A stretch of 5,981 bases of DNA from CAZCBD01 sp964496755 (GCA_964496755.1 CAZCBD010000161.1:1-5981); one strand, 5' to 3'; counted from the stretch's first letter, positions 1 to 5,981 are shown. Numbers and translations: made by a program. Notes: generated by a model from the letters alone, not told the origin.

Positions 1-1448
1 TTTTTTACAACACTTGTAACTACATCTTTAATATTAAATTTATACTTGGGAACTATGTGTTTTTTTGCCTCTATTTTGGAAATGCTAAGAATACTATTTA
101 AAGTTTCTAATAATGAATTAGCAGAATTTTTTAATAATTTAATATAGTTTTCTTGTTCCTTTGAAGTAACTGTATCACCCAAAAGTTCAATCATACCAAT
201 AATACCATTCATCGGAGTTCTTAATTCATGACTCATAATTGCCACAAATTCGCTCTTTGCTTTAAATGCTCTTTCGGCTTCTATTTTTGCATTTAATAAA
301 GCATCCTCCATTTGTTTCCTTTGGGTAATATCTTGACAAGAAGCAATAAGCCCATTAAATTTGTCATCTTTATAAAATGGTTTTGCATAACAAAGAATCC
401 ACCGATACTCTCCATCATTATTTTGCAATCGGAACTCAATTTCCAGTTTTCTTCTTTGTTCGAGAGCCGAATAAAACAATTTTCTAAAAATTTCTTCATC
501 CTCTGGATGAATGGAAGCCATCCATTTATCACCTATTTCAGATTCAATATTAACCCCTCTGAATTTGAGCCAACTGTCATTAAAATAAGTAAATTCTCCT
601 TTTTCATTTGTTTGACAAATTAATGTAGGGAAATACTCAAATAATGTTCTATAATAATTTCTACTTTTTACCAATTTTATCTGAGCATTTCTTTTGGAAG
701 TAACATCTCTGAAAATTATTACATTTCCAATTTTCTTATTATCGTCGGTAAAAATTTCATTTCGCGTTTCTTCAATTGGAATACTTTTATTTTCAAGAAT
801 CAATAATTTGTTTTTCAAAAGTTCTGCAGAGCTTTTACTAAATAGATCCCCGGCTAAAGTTCCGATTAATGCAGCATCGGAAGAATCATTAATCACATTA
901 TAAAATTCAGAAATATCTTTGCCCACAATTTCTTTCAAATCTTTTTGAAGTATTTTTAAAGCAATTCTGTTAGCAAATTTAATGCGATTTTCTTTATCGG
1001 TAGCAATAACCGCTTCACCAATTCCGTTCAATGTTGTTGAAAGCCATTTCCGACTTTCATGGAGCTGTCTTTTAATCCCGCTTGTATAAATTGCAATTTC
1101 AATTGTCGTTTTCAGCTCATGACCTTGAAAAGGTTTTTTTATATATCCGTACGGTTCGGTTATTTTTGCTCTTTGAAATGTTTTTTCATCGGTATTAGCA
1201 GTAAGAAAAATAATTGGAATTTGTGAATCTTCTCTGATTACATCGGCAGCATAAATACCGTCTTTATCGCCTTTTAATGTAATATCCATTAATACCAAAT
1301 CCGGTTGAAATTTTTGAGCACTTGTAATAGCATCTGCAGCAGTATCTACAATATCAATAATATTATAGCCAAGTTTGCTTAAAACGGTTTTAATGTGAAA
1401 AGCTACAATCCGCTCATCTTCAACTATTAAAATTTTTTCGTTTGCCAT
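1..1448 (-). CDS. Hybrid sensor histidine kinase, REC-PAS-PAS-HisKA (3' end beyond window)
   Basis: My own translation of the minus strand from the ATG at 1446-1448 stays open to the window edge, giving 482 complete codons. Residues 1-122 form a receiver domain with the full CheY-like set: acidic pair E10/D11, phospho-acceptor D55 (in LVLMDITLKG), T83, Y102 and K105 (in GYIKKPF). A PAS domain covers about 133-255, ending in IIFRDVTSKR. A second, PAS_3-like, covers about 265-380 with YRWILCYAKPF and ending in SCQDITQRK. A short helical linker leads to a HisKA domain with the H-box SHELRTPMNGIIGM; H407 is the expected autophosphorylation site and E408/T411 give the HExxT phosphatase motif. No transmembrane segment is seen, so it is probably cytoplasmic. 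The ATP-binding domain must lie outside the window. It starts directly after the cheB stop (TAA-ATG), with GGAAG five bases upstream. It is not CheA: there is no Hpt or CheW-like domain in the visible part. The domain calls are secure; the signal sensed and the output are unknown. Confidence 0.93.
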   Translation of the reverse strand, partial: MANEKILIVEDERIVAFHIKTVLSKLGYNIIDIVDTAADAITSAQKFQPDLVLMDITLKGDKDGIYAADVIREDSQIPIIFLTANTDEKTFQRAKITEPYGYIKKPFQGHELKTTIEIAIYTSGIKRQLHESRKWLSTTLNGIGEAVIATDKENRIKFANRIALKILQKDLKEIVGKDISEFYNVINDSSDAALIGTLAGDLFSKSSAELLKNKLLILENKSIPIEETRNEIFTDDNKKIGNVIIFRDVTSKRNAQIKLVKSRNYYRTLFEYFPTLICQTNEKGEFTYFNDSWLKFRGVNIESEIGDKWMASIHPEDEEIFRKLFYSALEQRRKLEIEFRLQNNDGEYRWILCYAKPFYKDDKFNGLIASCQDITQRKQMEDALLNAKIEAERAFKAKSEFVAIMSHELRTPMNGIIGMIELLGDTVTSKEQENYIKLLKNSANSLLETLNSILSISKIEAKKHIVPKYKFNIKDVVTSVVK

Positions 1449-2534
1449 TTATACTTCCAATTCTCGATTAATATTCTGTAACATTTTATATGATATTTGT
1501 TCTAACGAAACTACCGAATCAACAGCCAAGGTTGAAATTGCAGCCTTCGGCATACCAAAAACAACGGAAGATTTTTCATCTTGAGCAATTGTATAGGCTC
1601 CGTTTTCTTTCATCTCTTTAAGACCTTTTGCACCATCATCACCCATTCCCGTCATTATTACCCCCACGGCATTTTTACCTGCATACCGAGCGGTTGAACG
1701 AAACAAAACATCTACCGAGGGTCTGTGTCGGCTAACAAGAGGGCCTTCTTTTATTTCCACAAAATACTTTGCCCCACTTCTTTTAACAAGCATATGCTTA
1801 TTACCCGGAGCAATTAAGGCTCTACCTCTTACAATTGAATCACCATCTTCAGCTTCTTTAACCGAAACCTTGCAAATTGAATCTAATCTTTTTGCGAAGG
1901 ACTTTGTAAAATGTTCGGGCATATGTTGAACAATTACTATTCCGGGTACATCGAGCGGCAATGATTCCAATACTGTTTTTAAAGCCTCGGTTCCGCCGGT
2001 TGACGCTCCTATGGCAATTACCTTTTCGGTAGTATTTTCAACCATATGCTTTTTCGAAAACGGAATCACTGCATCTGCAGAAAGTTTCGGAGCTACTGTT
2101 AATTTGTCAGGATTATATTTTTTAAGTCTTGCTTTTGAAGCAGCTTTTATAGAATCACAAATAAAAACTTTTGATTCTTCAAAAAAGTTTTTTGTACCAA
2201 CTTTAGGCTTTTGAATAATTTCAACTGCTCCGTATTCAATGGCTTTAAATGCTGCATCCGACCCTTTCTCCGAAAGAGTCGAACAAATAATTGTCGGGAT
2301 CGGATGTTGCGACATTATCTTTTTTAGAAATGTTAAACCATCCATTTTAGGCATTTCAATATCCAATAAAATTACATCGGGAATTTGCTCTTTAATTTTT
2401 TCGGCAGCAATAAACGGATCCGATGCCATGGCAAGAATATTAAATTCGCTTTCAGTTTCAATAATACTTTTCAAAGTTTGCCTTACCAATGCCGAATCAT
2501 CAACTATCAATATGTTTATTTTCTTATTAGTCAT
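1449..2534 (-). CDS. cheB: CheB, receptor methylesterase/glutamine deamidase (response regulator)
   Basis: This 361-residue protein has the normal CheB length and two-domain layout. The N-terminal receiver (about 5-125) shows D12/D13, phospho-acceptor D58 (in LLDIEMPKMDGL), S85/T86 and K109 (in QKPK). A linker of about 40 residues leads to the CheB_methylest domain (about 170-357). Its catalytic triad is visible as S178 in IGASTGG, H204 in VQHMPEHF and D300 in TGMGDDGA. The family signatures IAPGNKHM, SRHRPSVDVLF and VVFGMPKAA are also present. CheB hydrolyses methyl-glutamate esters on chemoreceptors and deamidates selected glutamines; phosphorylation at the receiver by CheA relieves inhibition. 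The ATG follows the cheD TAG with no gap and has only a weak Shine-Dalgarno, so translation is probably coupled to cheD. No key residue is missing and the gene looks intact. Confidence 0.97.
   Translation of the reverse strand: MTNKKINILIVDDSALVRQTLKSIIETESEFNILAMASDPFIAAEKIKEQIPDVILLDIEMPKMDGLTFLKKIMSQHPIPTIICSTLSEKGSDAAFKAIEYGAVEIIQKPKVGTKNFFEESKVFICDSIKAASKARLKKYNPDKLTVAPKLSADAVIPFSKKHMVENTTEKVIAIGASTGGTEALKTVLESLPLDVPGIVIVQHMPEHFTKSFAKRLDSICKVSVKEAEDGDSIVRGRALIAPGNKHMLVKRSGAKYFVEIKEGPLVSRHRPSVDVLFRSTARYAGKNAVGVIMTGMGDDGAKGLKEMKENGAYTIAQDEKSSVVFGMPKAAISTLAVDSVVSLEQISYKMLQNINRELEV
1454..1458 (-). promoter_or_regulatory. Ribosome binding site of the sensor kinase gene
   Basis: GGAAG lies within the last codons of cheB, five bases before the kinase ATG that directly follows the cheB TAA. 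It supports the start at 1446-1448, where the receiver domain begins without any extra N-terminal residues. Confidence 0.6.
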
Positions 2535-3092
2535 CTAAATTGCCAACTCTCTTATTCCCTTATTTTTTTTCATCAATTCGTATTCATCCGAAATATTTAT
2601 ATTTTTAATTTTTTTCATAAACACACCCCCGTTCTTAGAATTAAAAATTATCTTCCGGCCATCACTTCCTCCGGTATTTATAGTAGTTATGCTTACTCCC
2701 TCTTTATGCAAGATTTCCTGAATTTTTTCCACGTTTTGTTTGCCGACGGAAAAAACAGATTTTTTCGATTTACTTATTATTTCACTTCCTCCAAATAGTT
2801 TAATATCCAATTCCTCTTTGGGAATTTCTTTTTCTTCAAATAATTTTAATATTTTTAATACTGCACAATCAGCATATTTATATGCTTCCGGTTTGTTGAT
2901 AATATTTTCAATGTCTTTATCTTTACACTCCGGATATAACGCATGAAACATTCCTGCATAACCTGATAATTTGTGATAAATTGTAAGTGAAACACAAGAG
3001 CCTAGTACTGTTACAACATATTTGCCGTCTTTGGCAAAATATAATTCTCCCGCCCCAAGAAATATCGCATTATTTTTTCTTTTCATGTTCAT
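2535..3092 (-). CDS. cheD: CheD, chemoreceptor glutamine deamidase
   Basis: This intact 185-residue protein carries the CheD hallmarks. C33 in VLGSCVSL is the expected nucleophile and H50 in GMFHALYP the catalytic histidine; their 17-residue spacing matches C27/H44 as I recall them for Thermotoga CheD. Further conserved blocks are KLFGGSEI, SVGKQNVEKI and the C-terminal TGGSDGRKIIF. CheD converts particular receptor glutamines to glutamates and, where CheC exists, binds it; no cheC is visible here. The last 25 or so residues, after GGVFMKK, are charged and go beyond the usual end of the family. The ATG at 3090-3092 is preferred over the one two codons downstream because GGAG lies seven bases ahead of it. 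That ATG also forms an ATGA overlap with the stop of the small frame upstream. The gene abuts cheB without a gap. Confidence 0.95.
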   Translation of the reverse strand: MNMKRKNNAIFLGAGELYFAKDGKYVVTVLGSCVSLTIYHKLSGYAGMFHALYPECKDKDIENIINKPEAYKYADCAVLKILKLFEEKEIPKEELDIKLFGGSEIISKSKKSVFSVGKQNVEKIQEILHKEGVSITTINTGGSDGRKIIFNSKNGGVFMKKIKNINISDEYELMKKNKGIRELAI

Positions 3093-3160
3093 ATATATTC
3101 TCCAAACTCTAAACCTTTACTCCATAATTCAGTTAACTCTTTTAACATTATACTCGTCAT
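3089..3160 (-). CDS. Possible 23-residue micro-ORF linking cheR and cheD
   Basis: The interval between cheR and cheD is open in one minus-strand frame for 23 codons plus a TGA. Its ATG (3158-3160) overlaps the cheR TGA as ATGA, and its own TGA (3089-3091) overlaps the cheD ATG as ATGA. The peptide begins MTSIMLKEL and ends EFGEYI. It alternates leucines with charged residues and could form a short amphipathic helix. I know no family for it. The first ATG is preceded by an A-rich run rather than a Shine-Dalgarno; a second in-frame ATG (3146-3148) has only a weak GAG ahead. It could be a real microprotein, a translational coupling device carrying ribosomes from cheR to cheD, a frameshift extension of cheR, or chance. 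A stop-free run of this length is not rare, but the overlap at both ends is what makes it worth listing. Confidence 0.35.
   Translation of the reverse strand: MTSIMLKELTELWSKGLEFGEYI
3100..3103 (-). promoter_or_regulatory. Ribosome binding site of cheD
   Basis: GGAG reads on the minus strand seven bases (AATATAT) before the ATG at 3090-3092, and thirteen before the alternative ATG at 3084-3086. It therefore decides for the upstream start. The site lies inside the small 23-codon frame, so ribosomes translating that frame would pass over it. Confidence 0.75.
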
Positions 3161-3173
3161 ATTTTTTTGTAAA
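3147..3173 (-). promoter_or_regulatory. Weak candidate internal promoter ahead of cheD
   Basis: The minus strand shows TTTACA (3168-3173, five of six bases of TTGACA) and a perfect TATAAT (3147-3152), separated by 15 bases, shorter than the preferred 16-18. Transcription from here would start inside the small frame and drive cheD, cheB and the kinase without the receptor, cheW or cheR. In AT-rich DNA a TATAAT arises easily by chance, and some phyla use other promoter elements, so this is a low-confidence call. Confidence 0.2.
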
Positions 3174-4005
3174 CAGTTGATGTTTCTCTTTTTATACCGA
3201 AATCAGATTCTCGTAAGGTTTCCGAATGACCCATTATTAAATAACCTCCTTCATTCAGATTACCTAACAAATTTTGTATTACTTTTTGCTGAGTTTTTTT
3301 ATCGAAATAGATTAAAACATTCCGACAAAAAATCACATCCATTAAACTCGGCAAATTATATTTATCACCAATTAAATTATTTCTAAAAAATTTAACTTTG
3401 TTTCGAATATTTTTTATTACTCTTACTTCTGTGGTAAAGTCTGTTTCTCTCTTTAAGAAATATTTGCGTAAAATATTTTGTGGTACATTTTCTACTTTAT
3501 CAATAGGATAAATTGCCGTTATTGCTTTCTTTAAGATATCCGTTGATATATCGGCAGCATAAATTTCATACTTAAAATTTTCAACATTAAAATTATATTC
3601 TGATAAAAAAATAGCAAGTGTGTAGGCTTCTTCGCCCGAAGATGAAGCTGCACTCCAAAAACTCAGACGCTTGTTATAATTATTTTGTAAAAGTTCCGGA
3701 ATAATTTTTTCGTATAAATAATTAAAGTGCTCCACCTCCCTATAAAATTCACTTTTATTTGTTGAAACCGAATCAATTAGCGGTACAATTTCTTTTCTAC
3801 TTTTATCATTAAAGATTAACTCAACATATTCTTTGAAAGAATTAATATTTAATTGTTTTAATCTTTTACGCAATCTACTTTCAACCATTACTTTTTTTTC
3901 GGGTAATAAATTAATTCCACATTCACAATAAATTAGTTCCGAAAGTCTGTTAAAATCTTTTATTGAAAGTTCTTGTTGATAAATATTTTCCGCAACATTA
4001 ATCAT
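3157..4005 (-). CDS. cheR: CheR, chemoreceptor glutamate methyltransferase
   Basis: This intact 282-residue protein has typical CheR length. An N-terminal helical CheR_N domain (about 14-70) is followed by a SAM-dependent methyltransferase domain. Motifs in order are STNKSEFYRE (81-90, with the conserved arginine R89), the SAM-binding loop FWSAASSSGEEAYTLA (116-131), the acidic D152 of YAADIS that contacts the cofactor, FCRNVLIYFD (226-235) and GHSET (259-263). It ends in TVYKKI, the usual family terminus. It transfers methyl groups from S-adenosylmethionine to receptor glutamates. The stretch between YF (182-183) and VRV (194-196) appears the same length as in Escherichia coli CheR as I remember it, which would fit the pentapeptide-binding type. 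The ATG lies one base after the cheW TAG, with only a weak Shine-Dalgarno, suggesting coupling. A run of seven A occurs in the mRNA just before the stop. Confidence 0.96.
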   Translation of the reverse strand: MINVAENIYQQELSIKDFNRLSELIYCECGINLLPEKKVMVESRLRKRLKQLNINSFKEYVELIFNDKSRKEIVPLIDSVSTNKSEFYREVEHFNYLYEKIIPELLQNNYNKRLSFWSAASSSGEEAYTLAIFLSEYNFNVENFKYEIYAADISTDILKKAITAIYPIDKVENVPQNILRKYFLKRETDFTTEVRVIKNIRNKVKFFRNNLIGDKYNLPSLMDVIFCRNVLIYFDKKTQQKVIQNLLGNLNEGGYLIMGHSETLRESDFGIKRETSTVYKKI

Positions 4006-4006
4006 T

Positions 4007-4540
4007 CTACATTACCAATTCGTTTGTTGATTTGTTAGAGAGATTTTCCTTACTCATTCTTTCGGCATCTTGCACAAGCATAATTTCATCCGAAGAAAAA
4101 ACAGCATCGATATTCAGTATCATCATAAATTCATTTTCCCGCTTTCCAATTCCCAACAAAAAATCGGCATTAAATTTTGTTCCTATTTTGGGCGGAGGTT
4201 CAATTTCAGAAGATGAAATTTCAAATACTTCTTGAACCGAATCTGTTAATGCTCCTAAAATTATTTTTTCTTCTTCATATTCAATTTCAATTACAATTAT
4301 GCAAGTATCAATGGTTTCTTCTGTTTGGCTCATTCCGAATTTTAATCTTAAATCAATAACAGGAACCACGCTGCCTCGTAAATTAATCACGCCTCGTAAA
4401 TAGTCCGGAGAATGCGGAATTTTTGTAATTCTGGATAAATCCAACACTTCGCGAACTCTTGCAACATCAACTGCAAATAATTCATCATCCAGTTTAAATG
4501 TTAAATACGGACGTTCTGTTATTTGTTCTGTGTTACTCAT
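4007..4540 (-). CDS. cheW: CheW, receptor-kinase coupling protein
   Basis: This 177-residue protein is a stand-alone CheW domain (about 10-150) with a polar C-terminal tail of about 25 residues. The diagnostic block is YLRGVINLRGSVVPVIDLRLKFG (47-69), where R55 of NLRG is the conserved residue at the kinase and receptor contact surfaces. DDELFAVDVARVREVLD (18-34) and GALTDSVQEVFEI also fit the family. CheW is cytoplasmic and links receptor tips to the CheA P5 domain in the array. The kinase partner is not in this window. No receiver domain is attached, so it is not CheV. The start has a clear GGAG six bases upstream in the 12-base gap after the receptor gene, so this cistron has its own ribosome binding site. 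Confidence 0.96.
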   Translation of the reverse strand: MSNTEQITERPYLTFKLDDELFAVDVARVREVLDLSRITKIPHSPDYLRGVINLRGSVVPVIDLRLKFGMSQTEETIDTCIIVIEIEYEEEKIILGALTDSVQEVFEISSSEIEPPPKIGTKFNADFLLGIGKRENEFMMILNIDAVFSSDEIMLVQDAERMSKENLSNKSTNELVM

Positions 4541-4546
4541 TTCATT

Positions 4547-4550
4547 CTCC
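4547..4550 (-). promoter_or_regulatory. Ribosome binding site of cheW
   Basis: GGAG reads on the minus strand six bases before the cheW ATG, inside the 12-base gap after the receptor stop. It fixes the start at 4538-4540 and gives cheW independent initiation. Confidence 0.8.
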
Positions 4551-4552
4551 GT

Positions 4553-5981
4553 TTAGAATTTTTCAAATTCGCTATCAATTCTCTCATCATCATATTCATC
4601 CAGATTAAGTACAAACCCCTCTTCTTTTACTTCAGAGTGAGATTTATTATTTGTGTTTAGATTTCGCACTGTTGTTTTACTTAAGAGATTTTGCTTTTTT
4701 CCGGATATAGTATTTTGTTTCTGATGATTATTTCCAATATTGAAAAATTCGATAGCACCTTGTAAATCTTCAGCCAAATTAGTTAGTCCATTTGCCGTAG
4801 ATGTTAATTCTTCGGAAGCCGAAGCATTCTGTTGAATTACCTTTTCCAATTCTTGAATAGCCTTATTTATTTGATTGGCACCTTGATTTTGTTCATTACT
4901 AGCCGCAGAAATTTCTTGAACCAATTCAGCAGTCTTTTCAATATTCGGGACCAACTTATCCAATAATTCTCCTGCAAGTTCAGCAACTTCAACACTCGAT
5001 GCAGAAAGTTCATTAATTTCGCCTGCAGCTTCCTGACTTCTATCTGCAAGTTTTCTAACCTCGGCAGCAACTACTGCAAAACCTTTTCCATGTTCACCTG
5101 CGCGAGCAGCCTCAATTGAGGCATTTAATGAAAGCAAATTGGTTTGTCGGGCTATTTCTTCTATAATTTGAATTTTTTCGGCAATTTCTTTCATTGCGTG
5201 TACAGTTTTTTCAACTGCCTTGCCACCCTCTTTTGCATCTCCGGCCGACTGCAAAGCTATTTTCTCGGTTTGCAATGCATTATCAGCGTTTTGCTTTATA
5301 TTCGATGTCATTTGTTCCATGGAAGCCGAAGCTTCTTCGGCCGCTGCAGCCTGTCTATTTGCACCTTCGGAAATCTGTTCGCTGCTGGTACTTAACTCCA
5401 AGCTACCCGAAGCAACATTATCCGTAGCATTTTTTACATTTACAACAACCTCGGTTAAACCGGTAATCATTTTGGACAAGGCTTGCATCAGTTTATCTTT
5501 TGCCGATCGTTCTTTAACTTTTAATGCAAGGTTTCCGTTGGCAATTTCTTCGGCAATTTGAGTTACTTCATTCATTGATTCAATTAATAAATTCAGATTA
5601 TTTTTCACTTTATCGAAATCACCCTTAAAGTCTTCAGTAATTGCTGATGGTATATCGCCCCGACTTATTCTATCAATATAATCAGCTGCAATATTTAAAG
5701 GTTGAATTACCGCATCCAAGGTTTTATTAATTCCGATAACAATATTTTTAAATTCACCACCATGTTTTGTTTCGTCGGCACGGGTATTCAATATTCCGTT
5801 TATGGCGTCTTCGGATAGTTTTTTTGCATCATTTGCAAGCTCGGTAATTGCTTTTATTGAATTGTTTACAGAATTATAAATTGTGGTAAAGACTTGTTCG
5901 GTACTTGCTGTTTCCATATCAGACTCTTCGGTTTTCAAGCTAATTTCCAAATTTCCCTCAGCAAGTTTTTCTAACGCCAAA
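4553..5981 (-). CDS. Poly-HAMP methyl-accepting chemotaxis protein (N-terminus beyond window)
   Basis: The last 475 complete codons of a chemoreceptor are present; the frame enters from the window edge, and the first TTG there is not a real start. Numbering from that codon, HAMP-type segments lie at about 1-50, 88-138 (around VIQPLNIAADYIDRISRGDI) and 135-185. Between the first two is the LNTRADETKHGGEF linker common in tandem-HAMP receptors. The coiled-coil signalling domain spans about 187-415. Its hairpin tip is IARQTNLLSLNASIEAARAG, followed by GKGFAVVAAEVRKLADRS. Matches to the methylation consensus are AAAAEEASAS (211-220), AASNEQNQGA (359-368) and ASASEELTST (386-395). Arms of about 18 heptads suggest class 36H, by rough count only. 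A polar tail of about 60 residues ends in EFEKF. No membrane segment lies in the visible part, so membrane or cytosolic location cannot be decided. It heads the visible operon, 12 bases ahead of cheW. Confidence 0.96.
   Translation of the reverse strand, partial: LALEKLAEGNLEISLKTEESDMETASTEQVFTTIYNSVNNSIKAITELANDAKKLSEDAINGILNTRADETKHGGEFKNIVIGINKTLDAVIQPLNIAADYIDRISRGDIPSAITEDFKGDFDKVKNNLNLLIESMNEVTQIAEEIANGNLALKVKERSAKDKLMQALSKMITGLTEVVVNVKNATDNVASGSLELSTSSEQISEGANRQAAAAEEASASMEQMTSNIKQNADNALQTEKIALQSAGDAKEGGKAVEKTVHAMKEIAEKIQIIEEIARQTNLLSLNASIEAARAGEHGKGFAVVAAEVRKLADRSQEAAGEINELSASSVEVAELAGELLDKLVPNIEKTAELVQEISAASNEQNQGANQINKAIQELEKVIQQNASASEELTSTANGLTNLAEDLQGAIEFFNIGNNHQKQNTISGKKQNLLSKTTVRNLNTNNKSHSEVKEEGFVLNLDEYDDERIDSEFEKF
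4556..4570 (-). other. C-terminal pentapeptide EFEKF of the chemoreceptor
   Basis: The receptor's last five codons encode E-F-E-K-F directly before the TAA. This matches the described pattern x-[HFYW]-x-x-[HFYW]-COOH of receptor tethers that bind CheR, and in enterobacteria also CheB (NWETF in Tar, NWESF in Tsr). A flexible, polar linker of about 60 residues separates it from the coiled coil, as in known tethered receptors. Binding is inferred, not shown. Confidence 0.6.

Noticed and set aside
293..532. 79-codon minus-strand frame within the kinase gene
   Set aside because: It is an out-of-frame shadow of the kinase's second PAS domain; the real frame continues unbroken on both sides.
312..623. 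103-codon plus-strand open frame opposite the kinase gene
   Set aside because: It is antisense to the second PAS domain of the kinase, whose own frame is open through the whole region and shows family motifs.
1132..1141. T-runs such as this one considered as terminators
   Set aside because: They lie within open coding frames, have no GC-rich inverted repeat beside them and simply encode lysines on the minus strand.
1..1448. Kinase gene considered as cheA
   Set aside because: The visible part has receiver and PAS domains and a HisKA H-box with HELRTP; there is no Hpt domain, and CheA does not carry its histidine in a HisKA domain.
2385..2798. 137-codon plus-strand open frame across the cheD/cheB junction
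   Set aside because: It runs antisense to two clearly conserved genes with intact catalytic residues, is rich in F, Y, I and S as expected of AT-rich antisense frames, and has no recognisable domain.
5220..5561. 113-codon plus-strand open frame opposite the receptor signalling domain
   Set aside because: It is antisense to the highly conserved coiled-coil region; low codon diversity in the receptor readily produces such open antisense frames.
5978..5980. TTG at the window edge as the start of the receptor
   Set aside because: It lies inside a HAMP-like segment, has no visible upstream context and the frame is open to the edge, so it is an internal leucine codon of a truncated gene.

Overview
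The window holds one tightly packed, co-oriented run of chemotaxis-type genes, all on the minus strand, with an incomplete gene at each end. In transcription order, from high to low coordinates, they are: the C-terminal three quarters or so of a poly-HAMP methyl-accepting chemotaxis protein (4553-5981), cheW (4007-4540), cheR (3157-4005), a possible 23-codon micro-ORF (3089-3160), cheD (2535-3092), cheB (1449-2534), and the first 482 codons of a REC-PAS-PAS-HisKA sensor kinase (1-1448). Junctions are a 12-base gap (mcp/cheW), a 1-base gap (cheW/cheR), 64 bases filled by the micro-ORF (cheR/cheD), 0 bases (cheD/cheB) and 0 bases (cheB/kinase). This is what one polycistronic transcript would look like. 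No stretch longer than 64 bases lies outside a recognised gene, and no RNA gene, mobile element, CRISPR array or clear terminator was seen.

How the genes fit together: the receptor senses a signal and forms an array with CheW and a CheA kinase. CheA is not in this window. CheR methylates receptor glutamates. CheB, activated by phosphorylation of its receiver domain, demethylates and deamidates them. CheD deamidates receptor glutamines. The receptor ends in EFEKF, which fits the form of a C-terminal CheR/CheB-tethering pentapeptide. It also carries at least three matches to the methylation-site consensus, one containing an E-Q pair that could be a deamidation substrate. The last gene is not CheA. 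It is an orthodox HisKA kinase with a complete CheY-like receiver at its N-terminus, so it could receive phosphate from the missing CheA and act as an alternative output. That last step is inference.

Organism: the DNA is strongly AT-rich by eye, with A/T-ending codons throughout and no compositional break between genes. This suggests a low-GC, chemosensory, probably Gram-negative bacterium. An FCB-group lineage (for example Ignavibacteria-like) is a guess only; the GGAG Shine-Dalgarno sequences before cheW and cheD argue mildly against typical Bacteroidota, which seldom use them.

The least ordinary points are the micro-ORF joined to cheR and cheD by ATGA overlaps at both ends, the A7 run just before the cheR stop that could feed ribosomes into the same frame, the receptor's terminal pentapeptide, and the receiver-headed kinase ending the visible operon.
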